A stretch of 64,000 nt of DNA from an uncultured Desulfobacterales bacterium (GCA_947259495.1 CAMYLV010000042.1:1-64000); one strand, 5' to 3'; shown: positions 46,695-55,785, numbered from the stretch's first letter. The notes: generated from the sequence alone by a model not told the origin. Numbers and translations: made by a program.

Positions 46695-48038
46695 ATGAAT
46701 AAATTCAAAAAACTTATGGGCAAGCGGGTCGATATGGCCGATTACATGGTTCTGACCGGGATATTTCTGGGGGCTTTATACTGGGCTCTGGAATCCCTTC
46801 TCAACGTTTTTTCTCCGGAAGAAATTAGTTTCTATCAAGAAATATTCGGACCCAATATCAGTGAAGTTTGGCCGCGACTCATCGTATTTTGCCTGTTTTT
46901 GATGTTTGGTTCCCACGTACAATTTACCATCAATGAACGTAACAGGGCGCTGGAAGCTTTAAAAGAAAGTGAAGAAAAATACCGATCCATTCTCGAAAAT
47001 ATCGAAGAGGGTTACTATGAGGTCGACTTTGAGGGGTATCTGCTTTTTGTAAATGATTCGTTGAGTAAAATTCTCAGCGTACCCAAAATGGATCTGCGGT
47101 TTATGAATTTTTGGGATTTTATGGACGAAAAGAATGCCGGATTGATTCATGAAACGTTTTTGGAATGCCGCCGCAGCGGCAATCCGGTTAAAGCCTTTGA
47201 CTGCGAATTAAAAATAGAGGGCGCAACAGTATTCATTGAAGCCTCGGCTTCTTTAATGCGGGATGCAAAGGACCTGCCTGTCGGATATCGAGGCGTCTTG
47301 CGGGACCGGACCGAAAAAAAGAAGATGGAGATGGATTTATTGGAATCCTACCGAAAAGTTCATGAAGCGCGAAGTGCAACAATCCTGGGTCTTGCCAAAC
47401 TTGCCGAATACCGGGATGAAGGCACCGGCACCCACCTGGAAAGAATTCGGGAGTATGCTAGAATGCTTGCAGTGCAATTGGGCGAGAATCCAAAATTTAA
47501 TGACCGGATCGATCAGCAATATATTGATGACATTTACCATTCTTCGATTTTGCACGATATCGGAAAAGTCGGCACGCCTGATGCGCTTTTGCTAAAGCCC
47601 GGGAAACTGACCGAAGAAGAATTTGATATCATCAAACGCCACACCTCAATGGGCGGTAATGCGCTGATGGCAATCGAATCGCAGATTGAGGGGAAATCAT
47701 TTCTGGCCATGGGCAAGGAGATTGCCTACAACCACCACGAGAAATGGGACGGTTCCGGGTATCCACAAGGACTAAAGGCCGAGGCCATCCCTTTATCTGC
47801 GCGTATCATTGCTGTGGCAGATGTGTATGATGCCTTAACAACCAAGCGGTTTTATAAAGAAGCCTATTCACACGAAAAAGCCAAGTCGATGATTATCAGT
47901 TTAAAAGGCAAACACTTCGATCCGGAGATTGTTAAGGCCTTTATGGCCGTAGAGACAGAGCTCAACCGTGTACGCAAAGAGAAGCTCAAGGAAAAAACCG
48001 CTTTTACCCGGAGGTCGGTTCAGGCTTTAGGCCGTTAA
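46695..48038 (+). CDS. PAS-HD-GYP cyclic di-GMP phosphodiesterase
   Basis: 447 residues. Two membrane helices (about 17-37 and 61-75), a PAS sensor domain (90-205; SEEKYRSILENIEEGYYEVDFEGYLLFVND) and an HD-GYP domain (220-430) with the metal HD pair SILHDIGKVG (His287, Asp288), NHHEKWDGSGYP (HHE at 347-349, GYP at 355-357) and ADVYDALTT. Complete catalytic set, so an active c-di-GMP phosphodiesterase is expected. With the PilZ protein it points to c-di-GMP signalling. Membrane-bound; signal unknown. Confidence 0.94.
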   Translation: MNKFKKLMGKRVDMADYMVLTGIFLGALYWALESLLNVFSPEEISFYQEIFGPNISEVWPRLIVFCLFLMFGSHVQFTINERNRALEALKESEEKYRSILENIEEGYYEVDFEGYLLFVNDSLSKILSVPKMDLRFMNFWDFMDEKNAGLIHETFLECRRSGNPVKAFDCELKIEGATVFIEASASLMRDAKDLPVGYRGVLRDRTEKKKMEMDLLESYRKVHEARSATILGLAKLAEYRDEGTGTHLERIREYARMLAVQLGENPKFNDRIDQQYIDDIYHSSILHDIGKVGTPDALLLKPGKLTEEEFDIIKRHTSMGGNALMAIESQIEGKSFLAMGKEIAYNHHEKWDGSGYPQGLKAEAIPLSARIIAVADVYDALTTKRFYKEAYSHEKAKSMIISLKGKHFDPEIVKAFMAVETELNRVRKEKLKEKTAFTRRSVQALGR

Positions 48039-48154
48039 TTAGCACTCTCCATTACAACAAAATTATTTTCGGATAGGCATCAGCAGAATGAATTATCAAT
48101 AGTGTCATCGTGCCCTGTCTGAAAACCTCTCCACACCTCAATTATTTCTCAGAC

Positions 48155-48249
48155 AATCAAACAGTTCAAGATTTTACGCTTCACTGCGCTAAGCGCTTTT
48201 AACAAAAGCCCGCAAAATTAGCTCCAAAGAGATTTTGAAATGGCTTCTA
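48155..48249 (+). mobile_element. Family C element, right-half copy
   Basis: CAAACAGTTCAAGATTTTACGC through GCGCTAAGCGC to TTTTGAAATGGCTTCTA matches the right half of the copy at 3016; the left terminus is missing. Confidence 0.7.
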
Positions 48250-48304
48250 ATCATTTATTGTTGAAGGGCACAGATAAAGCCCGGCCCATTTCGGCGTATA
48301 AGAT

Positions 48305-48559
48305 CTATACCGTCTTCCATAATACTGTTCCGGAATACGGAGGTACGGCCTAAGGGGTTGTATAAAAAAACGATTGTACCGTTTTCCATAATCATGTTCC
48401 GAAATACAGAAGTGCGGCATAAGGGGTTGTAGAAAAAAACGTTTGAATACCGGAACGTTTTTTAACAACCCCGGAACGTTTTTTAACAACCCCTATAAAT
48501 ACCGGAACGTTTTTTAACAACCCCTATAAATACCGCAACGTTTTTTGACAACCGCTATC
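48305..48559 (-). repeat. Nested and tandem family B sequences
   Basis: Two family B left ends (TATACCGTCTTCC at 48306 and TACCGTTTTCC near 48378) are nested, followed by four tandem right-end units of about 24-31 bp (from 48448, 48472, 48500 and 48531), each with CGGAACGTTTTTTAACAACCCC-like sequence. Looks like insertion of one B copy into another plus slippage amplification of the end. Confidence 0.75.
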
Positions 48560-48577
48560 AGGCGCTGCCGGGCCTTT

Positions 48578-48632
48578 GTTTTTCCACCGCTGGCGGAAAA
48601 ATCCAAGCCACCCGCTTTGCGGGTGGTCGGTG
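48578..48632. repeat. GC-rich palindromes
   Basis: TTTCCACCGCTGGCGGAAA (with a bulge) and the perfect CCACCCGCTTTGCGGGTGG (48608-48626) lie side by side. They resemble the CCGCC/GGCGG mini-palindromes found inside other repeats of the window. No gene in 48039-48811. Confidence 0.6.
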
Positions 48633-48811
48633 ACGCCAAAATCCATTCAAGTATCTTTCCCAAATTGCCGATATATAAGCCAGATTTCGGTTTGATAGAT
48701 TGTTAACGGCAGTTGCCTACATAACGGACTGACATTCAACGCAAACCTTTCTGATGGTAATCCATACCAGCGAAACATTTGAATCACATAATCAAGGATT
48801 CAATCTTTCAA

Positions 48812-50620
48812 ATGAAAGACATTGAGGCCAAACAATTCGGGAAATACCGGTTGCTGCAAAAAATTGCTGTGGGCGGCATGGCTGAACTGTATCTTGCCAA
48901 GGTCACCGGGGACCACGGTTTTGAAAAACGGGTTGCCATCAAAAAAATATTGCCGCACCTCTCTGATGAGGGCAATCTGGTCAAGGCCTTTATTGCTGAA
49001 GCCAAGCTCGCTGCTCTGCTTCAGCATGAAAACATCGTCCAGATATACGATTTTGGCAGCATCGACGGCGAATACTTTATCGCCATGGAATATCTTTTCG
49101 GCAAAGACTTGCGCAAATTGATTCGCAAGGTCAATAGGATCGACCGCCCTTTAGACCTGGAAAATACCCTTTACATTATTTCGCGCATCTGTGCCGGGCT
49201 TGATTACTCTCACAAACTAAGGGATCTGCAAGGCAAACCGCTGAATATCATCCATCGGGATATCAACCCTCAAAATATCTTCATTACCTATGAAGGGCAG
49301 GTGAAAATAATTGATTTTGGCATTGCCAAGGCCGCCAGCCACAACAGCACAACGCATGAGGGTTTGATTAAAGGCAAAGTGGCCTACATGTCACCGGAAC
49401 AGGCTAGGGGCAAAATCATCGATCACCGCTCTGACATCTTTTCCACCGGCATTATCTTGTACGAACTTCTGGCGGGCCGGCCAATGTTTGAAGGCGAAAT
49501 CTTGCACATCTACAACCAGGTGCGTGAAGCCCGGTACGAACCGTTGAACAAGCTGCTACCGGATCTTTCCAAAAAACTTCATGCGGTCGTTGAACGGGCC
49601 CTGGCAAAGGAACCCGATGATCGCTATCAGACCTGCGGAGAGATGCTGGCCGACCTGGAAGAATGCATTTTTGAGCTGTCTGTACGACCCAACAGTCGGA
49701 GCTTTGCCAATTTTATCAAAGACTTTTTTAAGGATGAATTCGCGGTAGAGGAAACGGCGCTATGGTCCAACGCGCAGACCGACGGCGACCCGCAGCGCGC
49801 CGCAGACCACACGTCATCTGTTGACAACGAAGATACCGGGAACACCATTTTTCTCCCTGAATCCAAAATAGCGGCGCAATTTCAACACACCATCTGGCGT
49901 TTTGTGCCGGCTGCGGTGATGGTCATTATTGGCTTGGTATTCAATCTGAGTTTGGCTGAAGTACCGTTTACCCCCTCAGACCGCTCTGTTGCGGCATATT
50001 CGTTAATATTACCGCCCGCCAAGACGGATACGGATACCGCCGGCGATCAAATTAAAGCCGCCCGGCAAGCACTTGCGGCCAAACAGTTTTCCTCAGCTGT
50101 GGCGATGTTTGAATCGGTCCCGGTCACTGACACTTCTGCTCTCAACGGATTTTCAGCTGACTTTGCGGCCGCCCTACAGGGGATGGCGGAAGAGTTGCTC
50201 GCAACAGATCCGCCGTCGGCCAAAAGTGCTTTGCTCAAAGCCCTGGAGTTAGAGCCCGCCAGCGTAGCGGCATTGTCCAAACTCGGATACATTTACGTTC
50301 GTGAAAACGACTACCCGCATGCCATCGATAGCTACCAAAAGGTTGCTGAACTCGAACCGCTCCTTCCGGATACCTTTTTTAACCTTGGATACATCTATGC
50401 GATCACTGCAGATTTCGCCCAGGCAAAAGAGATGTATACGCGGGTCGTCAAACTGGAGCCGGACTTCCTTGATGAAGCGCTGTTTAATCTTGCCATGGTG
50501 CAGGAGCAATTGGGCGAACGCAGCCAGTGCGTTAAAAGTCTCAAACGGGCCATCGCAATCAATCCGGATAACACGTCAGCTGCAGCCTTTTTAAAACAAA
50601 TAACGGAAGACAAGGAGTAA
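48812..50620 (+). CDS. Serine/threonine protein kinase with TPR domain
   Basis: 602 residues from ATG 48812; an in-frame TTG at 48779 would add 11 residues. Hanks-type kinase (about 10-280): glycine loop IAVGGMAELYLAK, VAIKKI lysine, catalytic HRDINPQN, DFGIAKAA and MSPEQARG. A linker, one membrane helix (about 360-380) and several TPRs at the C-terminus (ALSKLGYIYVRENDYPHAIDSYQKVAELEP...), probably periplasmic. A membrane receptor kinase. Its stop is 5 bp before a LysM lipoprotein, strongly suggesting cotranscription and a cell-envelope role. Confidence 0.92.
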   Translation: MKDIEAKQFGKYRLLQKIAVGGMAELYLAKVTGDHGFEKRVAIKKILPHLSDEGNLVKAFIAEAKLAALLQHENIVQIYDFGSIDGEYFIAMEYLFGKDLRKLIRKVNRIDRPLDLENTLYIISRICAGLDYSHKLRDLQGKPLNIIHRDINPQNIFITYEGQVKIIDFGIAKAASHNSTTHEGLIKGKVAYMSPEQARGKIIDHRSDIFSTGIILYELLAGRPMFEGEILHIYNQVREARYEPLNKLLPDLSKKLHAVVERALAKEPDDRYQTCGEMLADLEECIFELSVRPNSRSFANFIKDFFKDEFAVEETALWSNAQTDGDPQRAADHTSSVDNEDTGNTIFLPESKIAAQFQHTIWRFVPAAVMVIIGLVFNLSLAEVPFTPSDRSVAAYSLILPPAKTDTDTAGDQIKAARQALAAKQFSSAVAMFESVPVTDTSALNGFSADFAAALQGMAEELLATDPPSAKSALLKALELEPASVAALSKLGYIYVRENDYPHAIDSYQKVAELEPLLPDTFFNLGYIYAITADFAQAKEMYTRVVKLEPDFLDEALFNLAMVQEQLGERSQCVKSLKRAIAINPDNTSAAAFLKQITEDKE

Positions 50621-50625
50621 ATCCC

Positions 50626-51588
50626 ATGACCCCATTAATCAAAAATCACATCGCAAAAAGCATCATCGGCGGCATGATCATGCTGCTGCTGTTTGGCTGT
50701 GCCAGCGTCAAAGAAATGAATATCAGCCAAAAGTACGAAGATTCTAAAAGCTGGGTTAAAGAGAAGTGGCAATCAGTGGAAACCAAATTTTCATCCGCCG
50801 ATGACGAAGCGGCTTCTCTTAAGCCCTATTCCAAAAATTCGAATTATCTGGTTTACCGAACACAGTGGCCGTATGAGACGCTTTCCGGTATTGCCGAATG
50901 GTTCACGGGCGATTCTGATAATTGGAAGACCCTGGCCTCCGCAAACCCGAAGGTTAAACCCACCCGCATTCCTGCGGGTGCGCAGATCTTGATTCCGGCT
51001 AATCTTGTTAAAAAGAAAACGCCACCACCAGAAGGTTTCGCCGCCAAACACCGGATTTATTATTTTGAACACCGGGTGAAATGGCGCGGCGAATCCTTAA
51101 GTTTGATTGCCAAGTGGTACACGGGACATTTTGGAAACTGGAAAGCGCTGGCGCGTGCAAATCCGGGCCTGAATCCCAATCGAATTGCGCTGGGCAACCG
51201 GATCTATATTCCGCCAGAAATGATGAAAACCAAAAAACCGTTGCCCCGTAAGGTGGTCGCCAAAACCCTGCCCGGGTATTTTGCCCATACCGTCACAAAA
51301 ACGGATGAAAAATTGTCGGATATTGCCGCATGGTACACTGGGAATGCGAGCAACAATAAAGAGATTGCCGGCGCCAATCCCGATATTGATCCCGAACTTC
51401 TACTGGTCGGAAACGAAATTTATATTCCATCCGCTTTGTTAAAGACTCACAAACCCTTGCATCAGAAATCCATTCAGACGCAGACCGCCAAATCGACCCG
51501 GAAACAATCTAAAACCGAAGGCGCAGCTTCGGCAGCCAAGCAAAATAAGATCCAGCTGTTTGGCCCCAAGCAATTTCCTGCGAATTGA
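50626..51588 (+). CDS. LysM-like repeat lipoprotein
   Basis: 320 residues. Signal with lipobox LLLFGC (about Cys25). Three repeats of about 75 residues follow, each like Y-x-V/H-x-(G/D)E-x-L-S-x-I-A-x-W-(Y/F)TG...N-W-K-x-L-A-x-A-NP...RI-x-x-G-x-x-I-x-IP, a LysM-type peptidoglycan-binding pattern with an inserted WYTG. The C-terminal tail is Lys/Gln/Thr-rich. AAGGAGTAAATCCC before the ATG. Likely anchored in the envelope and a partner of the upstream kinase. A strong terminator follows. Confidence 0.85.
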   Translation: MTPLIKNHIAKSIIGGMIMLLLFGCASVKEMNISQKYEDSKSWVKEKWQSVETKFSSADDEAASLKPYSKNSNYLVYRTQWPYETLSGIAEWFTGDSDNWKTLASANPKVKPTRIPAGAQILIPANLVKKKTPPPEGFAAKHRIYYFEHRVKWRGESLSLIAKWYTGHFGNWKALARANPGLNPNRIALGNRIYIPPEMMKTKKPLPRKVVAKTLPGYFAHTVTKTDEKLSDIAAWYTGNASNNKEIAGANPDIDPELLLVGNEIYIPSALLKTHKPLHQKSIQTQTAKSTRKQSKTEGAASAAKQNKIQLFGPKQFPAN

Positions 51589-51623
51589 CCCCAGGCGATG
51601 AAGCGTTTGCGCAGCTTAACATT

Positions 51624-51652
51624 ACCGGCCCTGTGCCACAGGGCCGGTTTTC
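51624..51652 (+). terminator. Rho-independent terminator of kinase-LysM unit
   Basis: ACCGGCCCTGTG pairs with CACAGGGCCGGTTTTCTATTT; an almost uninterrupted GC-rich stem with a very short loop, 35 nt after the stop. Confidence 0.92.
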
Positions 51653-51707
51653 TATTTCCATTTTCCCGGCGGCCGCACATCCATTGAGAATTTGAAGCCT
51701 ATCAGAT

Positions 51708-51721
51708 TGAATGATCATTCA
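51708..51721. promoter_or_regulatory. TGAATGA/TCATTCA palindrome, distal site
   Basis: TGAATGATCATTCA is a perfect 14-bp dyad about 210 bp upstream of the beta-oxidation gene. It shares its half-site with the proximal palindrome at 51879. Confidence 0.6.
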
Positions 51722-51851
51722 TCACATTATTTTTCGCTTATCGCTATTATAGAAAACCGATATTTTTTAATTTCATTTCCTAATTTATAAATATATATAT
51801 ATATTTATACAAAATATTCTCCAATCCAGGGTCGTGCAATTAAGGTTTTTA

Positions 51852-51880
51852 TTGACAGGCCGGTTTGATATCTGGTAGAT
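51852..51880 (+). promoter_or_regulatory. Sigma-70-type promoter candidate
   Basis: TTGACA at 51852 and GTAGAT at 51875 with a 17-bp spacer. The -35 is perfect and the -10 poor. The proximal operator overlaps its start-site side. Confidence 0.5.
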
Positions 51881-51898
51881 GAATGAGTATTCATTCAT
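51879..51898. promoter_or_regulatory. FadR/TetR-type operator candidate
   Basis: ATGAATGAGTATTCATTCAT is a dyad of 8-bp arms around GTAT. It agrees with the TGAATGA-N(3-4)-TCATTCA consensus known for the TetR-family FadR of Bacillus and relatives that represses fatty-acid degradation and is released by acyl-CoA. It sits at the predicted transcription start of the dehydrogenase gene. The regulator gene is not in the window. Confidence 0.72.
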
Positions 51899-51930
51899 TT
51901 TTGTTATCCTAACTCGATGAGGAGGTTATT

Positions 51931-54336
51931 ATGCCAAGGAAGATCAGATCCGCCGCGGTGATCGGTTCAGGAATTATGGGAGGGGGTATTGCCGCCTTGC
52001 TGGCCGGGACCGGCATAAAAACGCTATTGCTGGATATTGTGCCCCCGGATTTAAAAAATGAAGAAAAAAATGATCCGTTGGCCCGCAATCGAATCGTTAA
52101 GGCCGGTCTGGATGCAGCTCTGACGACCCAGCCTGCACTTTTCATGTCGCTCAAAGATGCAGAGCGTATTAATATTGGCAATCTGACGGATGATTTTGAG
52201 AAGATTGCCGATTGCGATTGGATTGTTGAGGTTGTAATCGAAAATCTAAAGATTAAACAGGATCTTTTTAAACGCATCGAGCCGGTTCGAAAAAAAGACA
52301 GCCTCATTTCGTCAAACACTTCCGGTATCCCCTTAAAAGCCATGTCCAAAGGGCGCAGCAAGGCCTTCAAGCAACATTTTTTAGGAACCCATTTTTTTAA
52401 CCCGGTACGCTACATGAAACTGCTGGAAATCATCCCCGGCAAAGAAACCCTGCCCGAGATCCTGGAATTTATGGCAGATTTTGGAGAACGGATTTTAGGC
52501 AAGGGGATTGTATGGGCCAAGGACACGCCCAATTTTGTCGGCAATCGCATCGGTGTACAGGGCATGGTGAAAGTGATGCAGCTGATGGTTGAAGAGGATA
52601 TCTCCATTCCAGAGGTGGATGCCCTCTTTGGACCGGTCATGGGCCGACCGAGGACCGGGATGTTTAAAACAGCCGATATCGTGGGTCTGGATATCCTGGC
52701 GCATGTGGCTAAAAATACCTATGAGATGATTGCGCATGATGAGGATCGGGAGAGTTTCGTTCTGCCGGAATTTGTCAATACCATGATCGCAAAGAATCTG
52801 CTGGGCAAAAAAAGCCAAAGCGGGTTTTATAAAACTGAATTAACGCCGGACTGGCAGAAAATCCGTAAGGTCCTGAACCCGGCGACATTTGATTATGAAA
52901 AGGCCCAACCGGTGGAATTACCCTGTTTGGCTGAAGCGCTAAAAGCCGGGAATCTGCCGGAAAAGATGCGAGCCGTAATCTATGGAGAAGACAAGGGGGC
53001 CCGTTTTGCATGGCAGGCGGTTGCCAACAACCTGATCTATGCGGCCAACAGAATCCCGGAAATTTCTGATACCATTGTGGATATTGACAATGCCATGCGC
53101 TGGGGCTTCAATCTGGAGATGGGACCGTTTGAAACCTGGGATGCTATTGGTCTAAATACTTCGGTTGCGCGCATGCAAAAGGAAGGATTTAAGGTGCCGC
53201 CAAAAGTCCAAAAGATGCTCAAGGCCGGACACACCGCGTTTTACAAAACGGAAAACGGCACCGAATTCTTCTACGATTTTGAATCCGAAAGCTATAAAGA
53301 AAAGGTGGTCAGCCCCCATATTGTTTCACTGGCATCTTTGACAGCGCAGGATAAGGTCGTTCAAACTTCTGATTCAGCCTCTCTGATCGATCTTGACGAT
53401 GGGGTATTCTGCCTTGAGTTTCACACCAAAATGAATTCTTTGAATCTGCAGATCGTCGAAGCCATCCATTCAGCCAGGGAATTTGTCGACAGTCAGGGCG
53501 TCGGGCTTGTCATCGGTAATCAGGCCGGCGGCATGCCGGGTGCCTTTTCAGCCGGTGCCAATCTGGCCGACATGGGCGCGGCGGTTAAAGAAAAACGTTA
53601 TGACGATATCAATCAGCTGATCAAGAATTTGCAATACGGACTGCAGGATTTGCGATATGCCCCATTTCCGGTCGTGGCGGCGCCCTATGGCTTAACGCTT
53701 GGCGGTGGATGTGAGGTTTGCCTGGCTGCGGATAAGATTGTCGCGCATGCCGAGCTGTATATGGGACAGGTGGAAATCGGCGTCGGATTGATTCCGGCCG
53801 GTGGCGGCTGCTTGAACCTCATGAAAAAATTCTTAAGTTCGTTGCCCGCAGTGGTGACCGATTTTGATCTGGCCAAATTTTTCCTGCCGGTGTTTATGGC
53901 CATTGCCATGGCCAAAGTTTCAACCTCGGCGGCAGATGCCCGGGACAACGGCTTTTTAGGACCTTGCGATCGAATCGTTTTCAATCGCGACTATTTAATC
54001 GGGGAGGCCAAAAAAGAGGTCTTGAAGATGGTGGACGAAGGTTATGCGCCGCCGCCCAAACGAAAGATAAAAGTGCTGGGTCAGGCCGCCCAGGGGATGG
54101 TGAATGCGGAAGTATCCAATATGTTGAGCGGCAAGTTTATCTCCGAATATGATGCCTTGCTGGCTAAAAAGATTGCCTATGTGATCAGCGGCGGAGACGT
54201 GCGGGATAATGCGAAAGTTGATGAAGATGTGATCTTGACGCTGGAACGCGAAGTTTTTCTGGAGTTTTTAAAAGAAGAAAAGACTCTGGCGCGCATTGAG
54301 CATATGCTGGCCACAGGCAAACCTTTAAGGAACTAA
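51931..54336 (+). CDS. 3-hydroxyacyl-CoA dehydrogenase/enoyl-CoA hydratase (FadN type)
   Basis: 801 residues in FadN order: NAD-binding dehydrogenase first, hydratase last. Rossmann motif VIGSGIMGGGIAALLA (10-25), SSNTSGIPLKAM and FLGTHFFNPVRYMKLLEIIPG, dehydrogenase C domains to about 470. The crotonase region follows (about 490-680; AGGMPGAFSAGANLADM, YGLTLGGGCEVCLAADKIVAH). Performs steps 2 and 3 of beta-oxidation. GATGAGGAGGTTATT precedes the ATG. Paired with the thiolase at 54596, separated by a hairpin and a family B element. Confidence 0.95.
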   Translation: MPRKIRSAAVIGSGIMGGGIAALLAGTGIKTLLLDIVPPDLKNEEKNDPLARNRIVKAGLDAALTTQPALFMSLKDAERINIGNLTDDFEKIADCDWIVEVVIENLKIKQDLFKRIEPVRKKDSLISSNTSGIPLKAMSKGRSKAFKQHFLGTHFFNPVRYMKLLEIIPGKETLPEILEFMADFGERILGKGIVWAKDTPNFVGNRIGVQGMVKVMQLMVEEDISIPEVDALFGPVMGRPRTGMFKTADIVGLDILAHVAKNTYEMIAHDEDRESFVLPEFVNTMIAKNLLGKKSQSGFYKTELTPDWQKIRKVLNPATFDYEKAQPVELPCLAEALKAGNLPEKMRAVIYGEDKGARFAWQAVANNLIYAANRIPEISDTIVDIDNAMRWGFNLEMGPFETWDAIGLNTSVARMQKEGFKVPPKVQKMLKAGHTAFYKTENGTEFFYDFESESYKEKVVSPHIVSLASLTAQDKVVQTSDSASLIDLDDGVFCLEFHTKMNSLNLQIVEAIHSAREFVDSQGVGLVIGNQAGGMPGAFSAGANLADMGAAVKEKRYDDINQLIKNLQYGLQDLRYAPFPVVAAPYGLTLGGGCEVCLAADKIVAHAELYMGQVEIGVGLIPAGGGCLNLMKKFLSSLPAVVTDFDLAKFFLPVFMAIAMAKVSTSAADARDNGFLGPCDRIVFNRDYLIGEAKKEVLKMVDEGYAPPPKRKIKVLGQAAQGMVNAEVSNMLSGKFISEYDALLAKKIAYVISGGDVRDNAKVDEDVILTLEREVFLEFLKEEKTLARIEHMLATGKPLRN

Positions 54337-54338
54337 GC

Positions 54339-54458
54339 GAAATGGTTATTTTTCCGCTGAGCGTTGTTCTCCGCGGGATTTAATCCTCGACGTACTTTAA
54401 GTACGCCTCGGAATAAATCCCTTGTGCGGCCGCGCTCAACGAAAAAATCCCTCATTTC
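54339..54458. mobile_element. Family F inverted-repeat element
   Basis: About 120 bp beginning 2 bp after the FadN-type stop. Left GAAATGGTTATTTTTCCGCTGAGCG...GGGATTTA and right (reverse complement) GAAATGAGGGATTTTTTCGTTGAGCG...GGGATTTA align for most of their length, with an internal GTACTTTAAGTAC palindrome. Single copy here, could form an extensive mRNA stem within the beta-oxidation transcript. Confidence 0.68.
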
Positions 54459-54491
54459 TTAACTAAAATTAATAGCCAAACGTAATCGATT

Positions 54492-54593
54492 TATACCGCT
54501 TGTCATAATAATGTTCCGAAAAAAATGATGGCGGCATAAGTGTTGTAGCAAAAAAACGTCCCGCAATCGGAACGTTTTTTTGACAACCACTAA
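54492..54593 (-). mobile_element. Family B element, copy 8, ending 3 bp before a start codon
   Basis: TATACCGCTTGTCATAATAATG to TTTTTGACAACCACTAA, a well-preserved copy with the AAACGTCCCG-CAAT-CGGAACGTTT hairpin. The thiolase ATG follows 3 bp after it, so the normal ribosome-binding region is replaced by the element's end. Confidence 0.8.
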
Positions 54594-54595
54594 CC

Positions 54596-55774
54596 ATGAG
54601 AGATGCCTATATTGTAACGTCGATACGGACACCGGGGTGCAAACGCAGTAAAGGGGCGTTTAAAGATACCCGGCCGGAGGATTTGCTGTCCTTTATTCTG
54701 AACGCGGTTGTTGAAAAAACCAAAGGTCTCGAAAAAAAAGATGTGGAAGACATCATGATCGGCTGCTCGTTTCCGGAAGCCGAGCAGGGCCTTAATATAG
54801 GGCGGATTGCATCCCAGATTGCCGGTTTTCCGATGGATGTGACCGGGGCCACCGTCAACCGCTTCTGCGCCTCCGGTTTGGAAGCCATTGCCCAATCCGC
54901 ATTGCGGGTTATGTCCGGCTGGTCGGATATTGTCATCGGCGGCGGCCTGGAATCCATGACATATGTTCCCCTGGGCGGTAATCTCCCGCGGCCGCATCCG
55001 GAATACACCCAAAAAATGGCCGACCTTTATGCCTCCATGGGCATCACCGCTGAAAATGTAGCTAACCGCTATGATGTCTCCCGGCAAGCCCAGGATGAAT
55101 TTGCCTATCAATCCCAGCGCAAAGCCGCTGAAGCCAAAAACAAAAAGTTATTTAAAGAGATTGTGGCAACCCCGGCCACCCGATATAGCGTTCAAAAAGA
55201 CGGGACCTATAAAAAAGAGACCTTTTTACAGGATTATGATGACGGCATCCGCGAGGATACGACCCTGGAGGGGCTGGCCAACCTGAATCCGGTTTTTGCC
55301 GCCGGCGGGAGTGTCACAGCCGGCAACTCGTCCCAGATGACCGACGGAGCTGCGGCCAGCGTCATTATGAGTGAAGGCAAGCTCAAAGCGCTGGGGGTAA
55401 AGCCGGTTGCAAAATTTAAGTTTTATACCACCGTGGGCTGCAAGCCGGATGAAATGGGCATCGGTCCGGCGCTGGCCATTCCCAAACTAATGAAATTAGC
55501 GGGTATGGATTTAAAAGACATCGGTTTGTTTGAAATCAACGAGGCCTTTGCCTCGCAGGCCCTTTACTGTATCGACAAGCTGGGAATCGATCAGCAAAAA
55601 GTCAACATTCACGGCGGCGCTATTGCATTGGGGCATCCGCTGGGATGCACCGGCGCCAAGCTGTGTGCCACGCTGCTCAGCAATATGCAGCAGCGCGGGG
55701 TGAAATACGGCGTGGAGTCCATGTGTGTCGGCGGCGGCATGGGCGCGGCGGCTTTATTGGAATTAATTGAATAA
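54596..55774 (+). CDS. Acetyl-CoA acyltransferase (thiolase, FadA/FadI type)
   Basis: 392 residues, typical length. Catalytic Cys91 in NRFCASGLEA, His347 in ALGHPLGCTG and Cys377 in MCVGGGMG are all intact. Cleaves 3-ketoacyl-CoA with CoA in the last beta-oxidation step; partner of the upstream FadN-type protein. No Shine-Dalgarno is visible: the sequence before ATG is the T-rich end of a family B element (TTTTTGACAACCACTAACC). Translation may be reduced or use another route, or the true start may be an internal codon. Confidence 0.94.
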   Translation: MRDAYIVTSIRTPGCKRSKGAFKDTRPEDLLSFILNAVVEKTKGLEKKDVEDIMIGCSFPEAEQGLNIGRIASQIAGFPMDVTGATVNRFCASGLEAIAQSALRVMSGWSDIVIGGGLESMTYVPLGGNLPRPHPEYTQKMADLYASMGITAENVANRYDVSRQAQDEFAYQSQRKAAEAKNKKLFKEIVATPATRYSVQKDGTYKKETFLQDYDDGIREDTTLEGLANLNPVFAAGGSVTAGNSSQMTDGAAASVIMSEGKLKALGVKPVAKFKFYTTVGCKPDEMGIGPALAIPKLMKLAGMDLKDIGLFEINEAFASQALYCIDKLGIDQQKVNIHGGAIALGHPLGCTGAKLCATLLSNMQQRGVKYGVESMCVGGGMGAAALLELIE

Positions 55775-55785
55775 GCGATCATTTT

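Noticed and set aside
48448-48559. Tandem units considered as a CRISPR array
   Set aside because: Units abut with no unique spacers and are parts of family B; no cas genes nearby.
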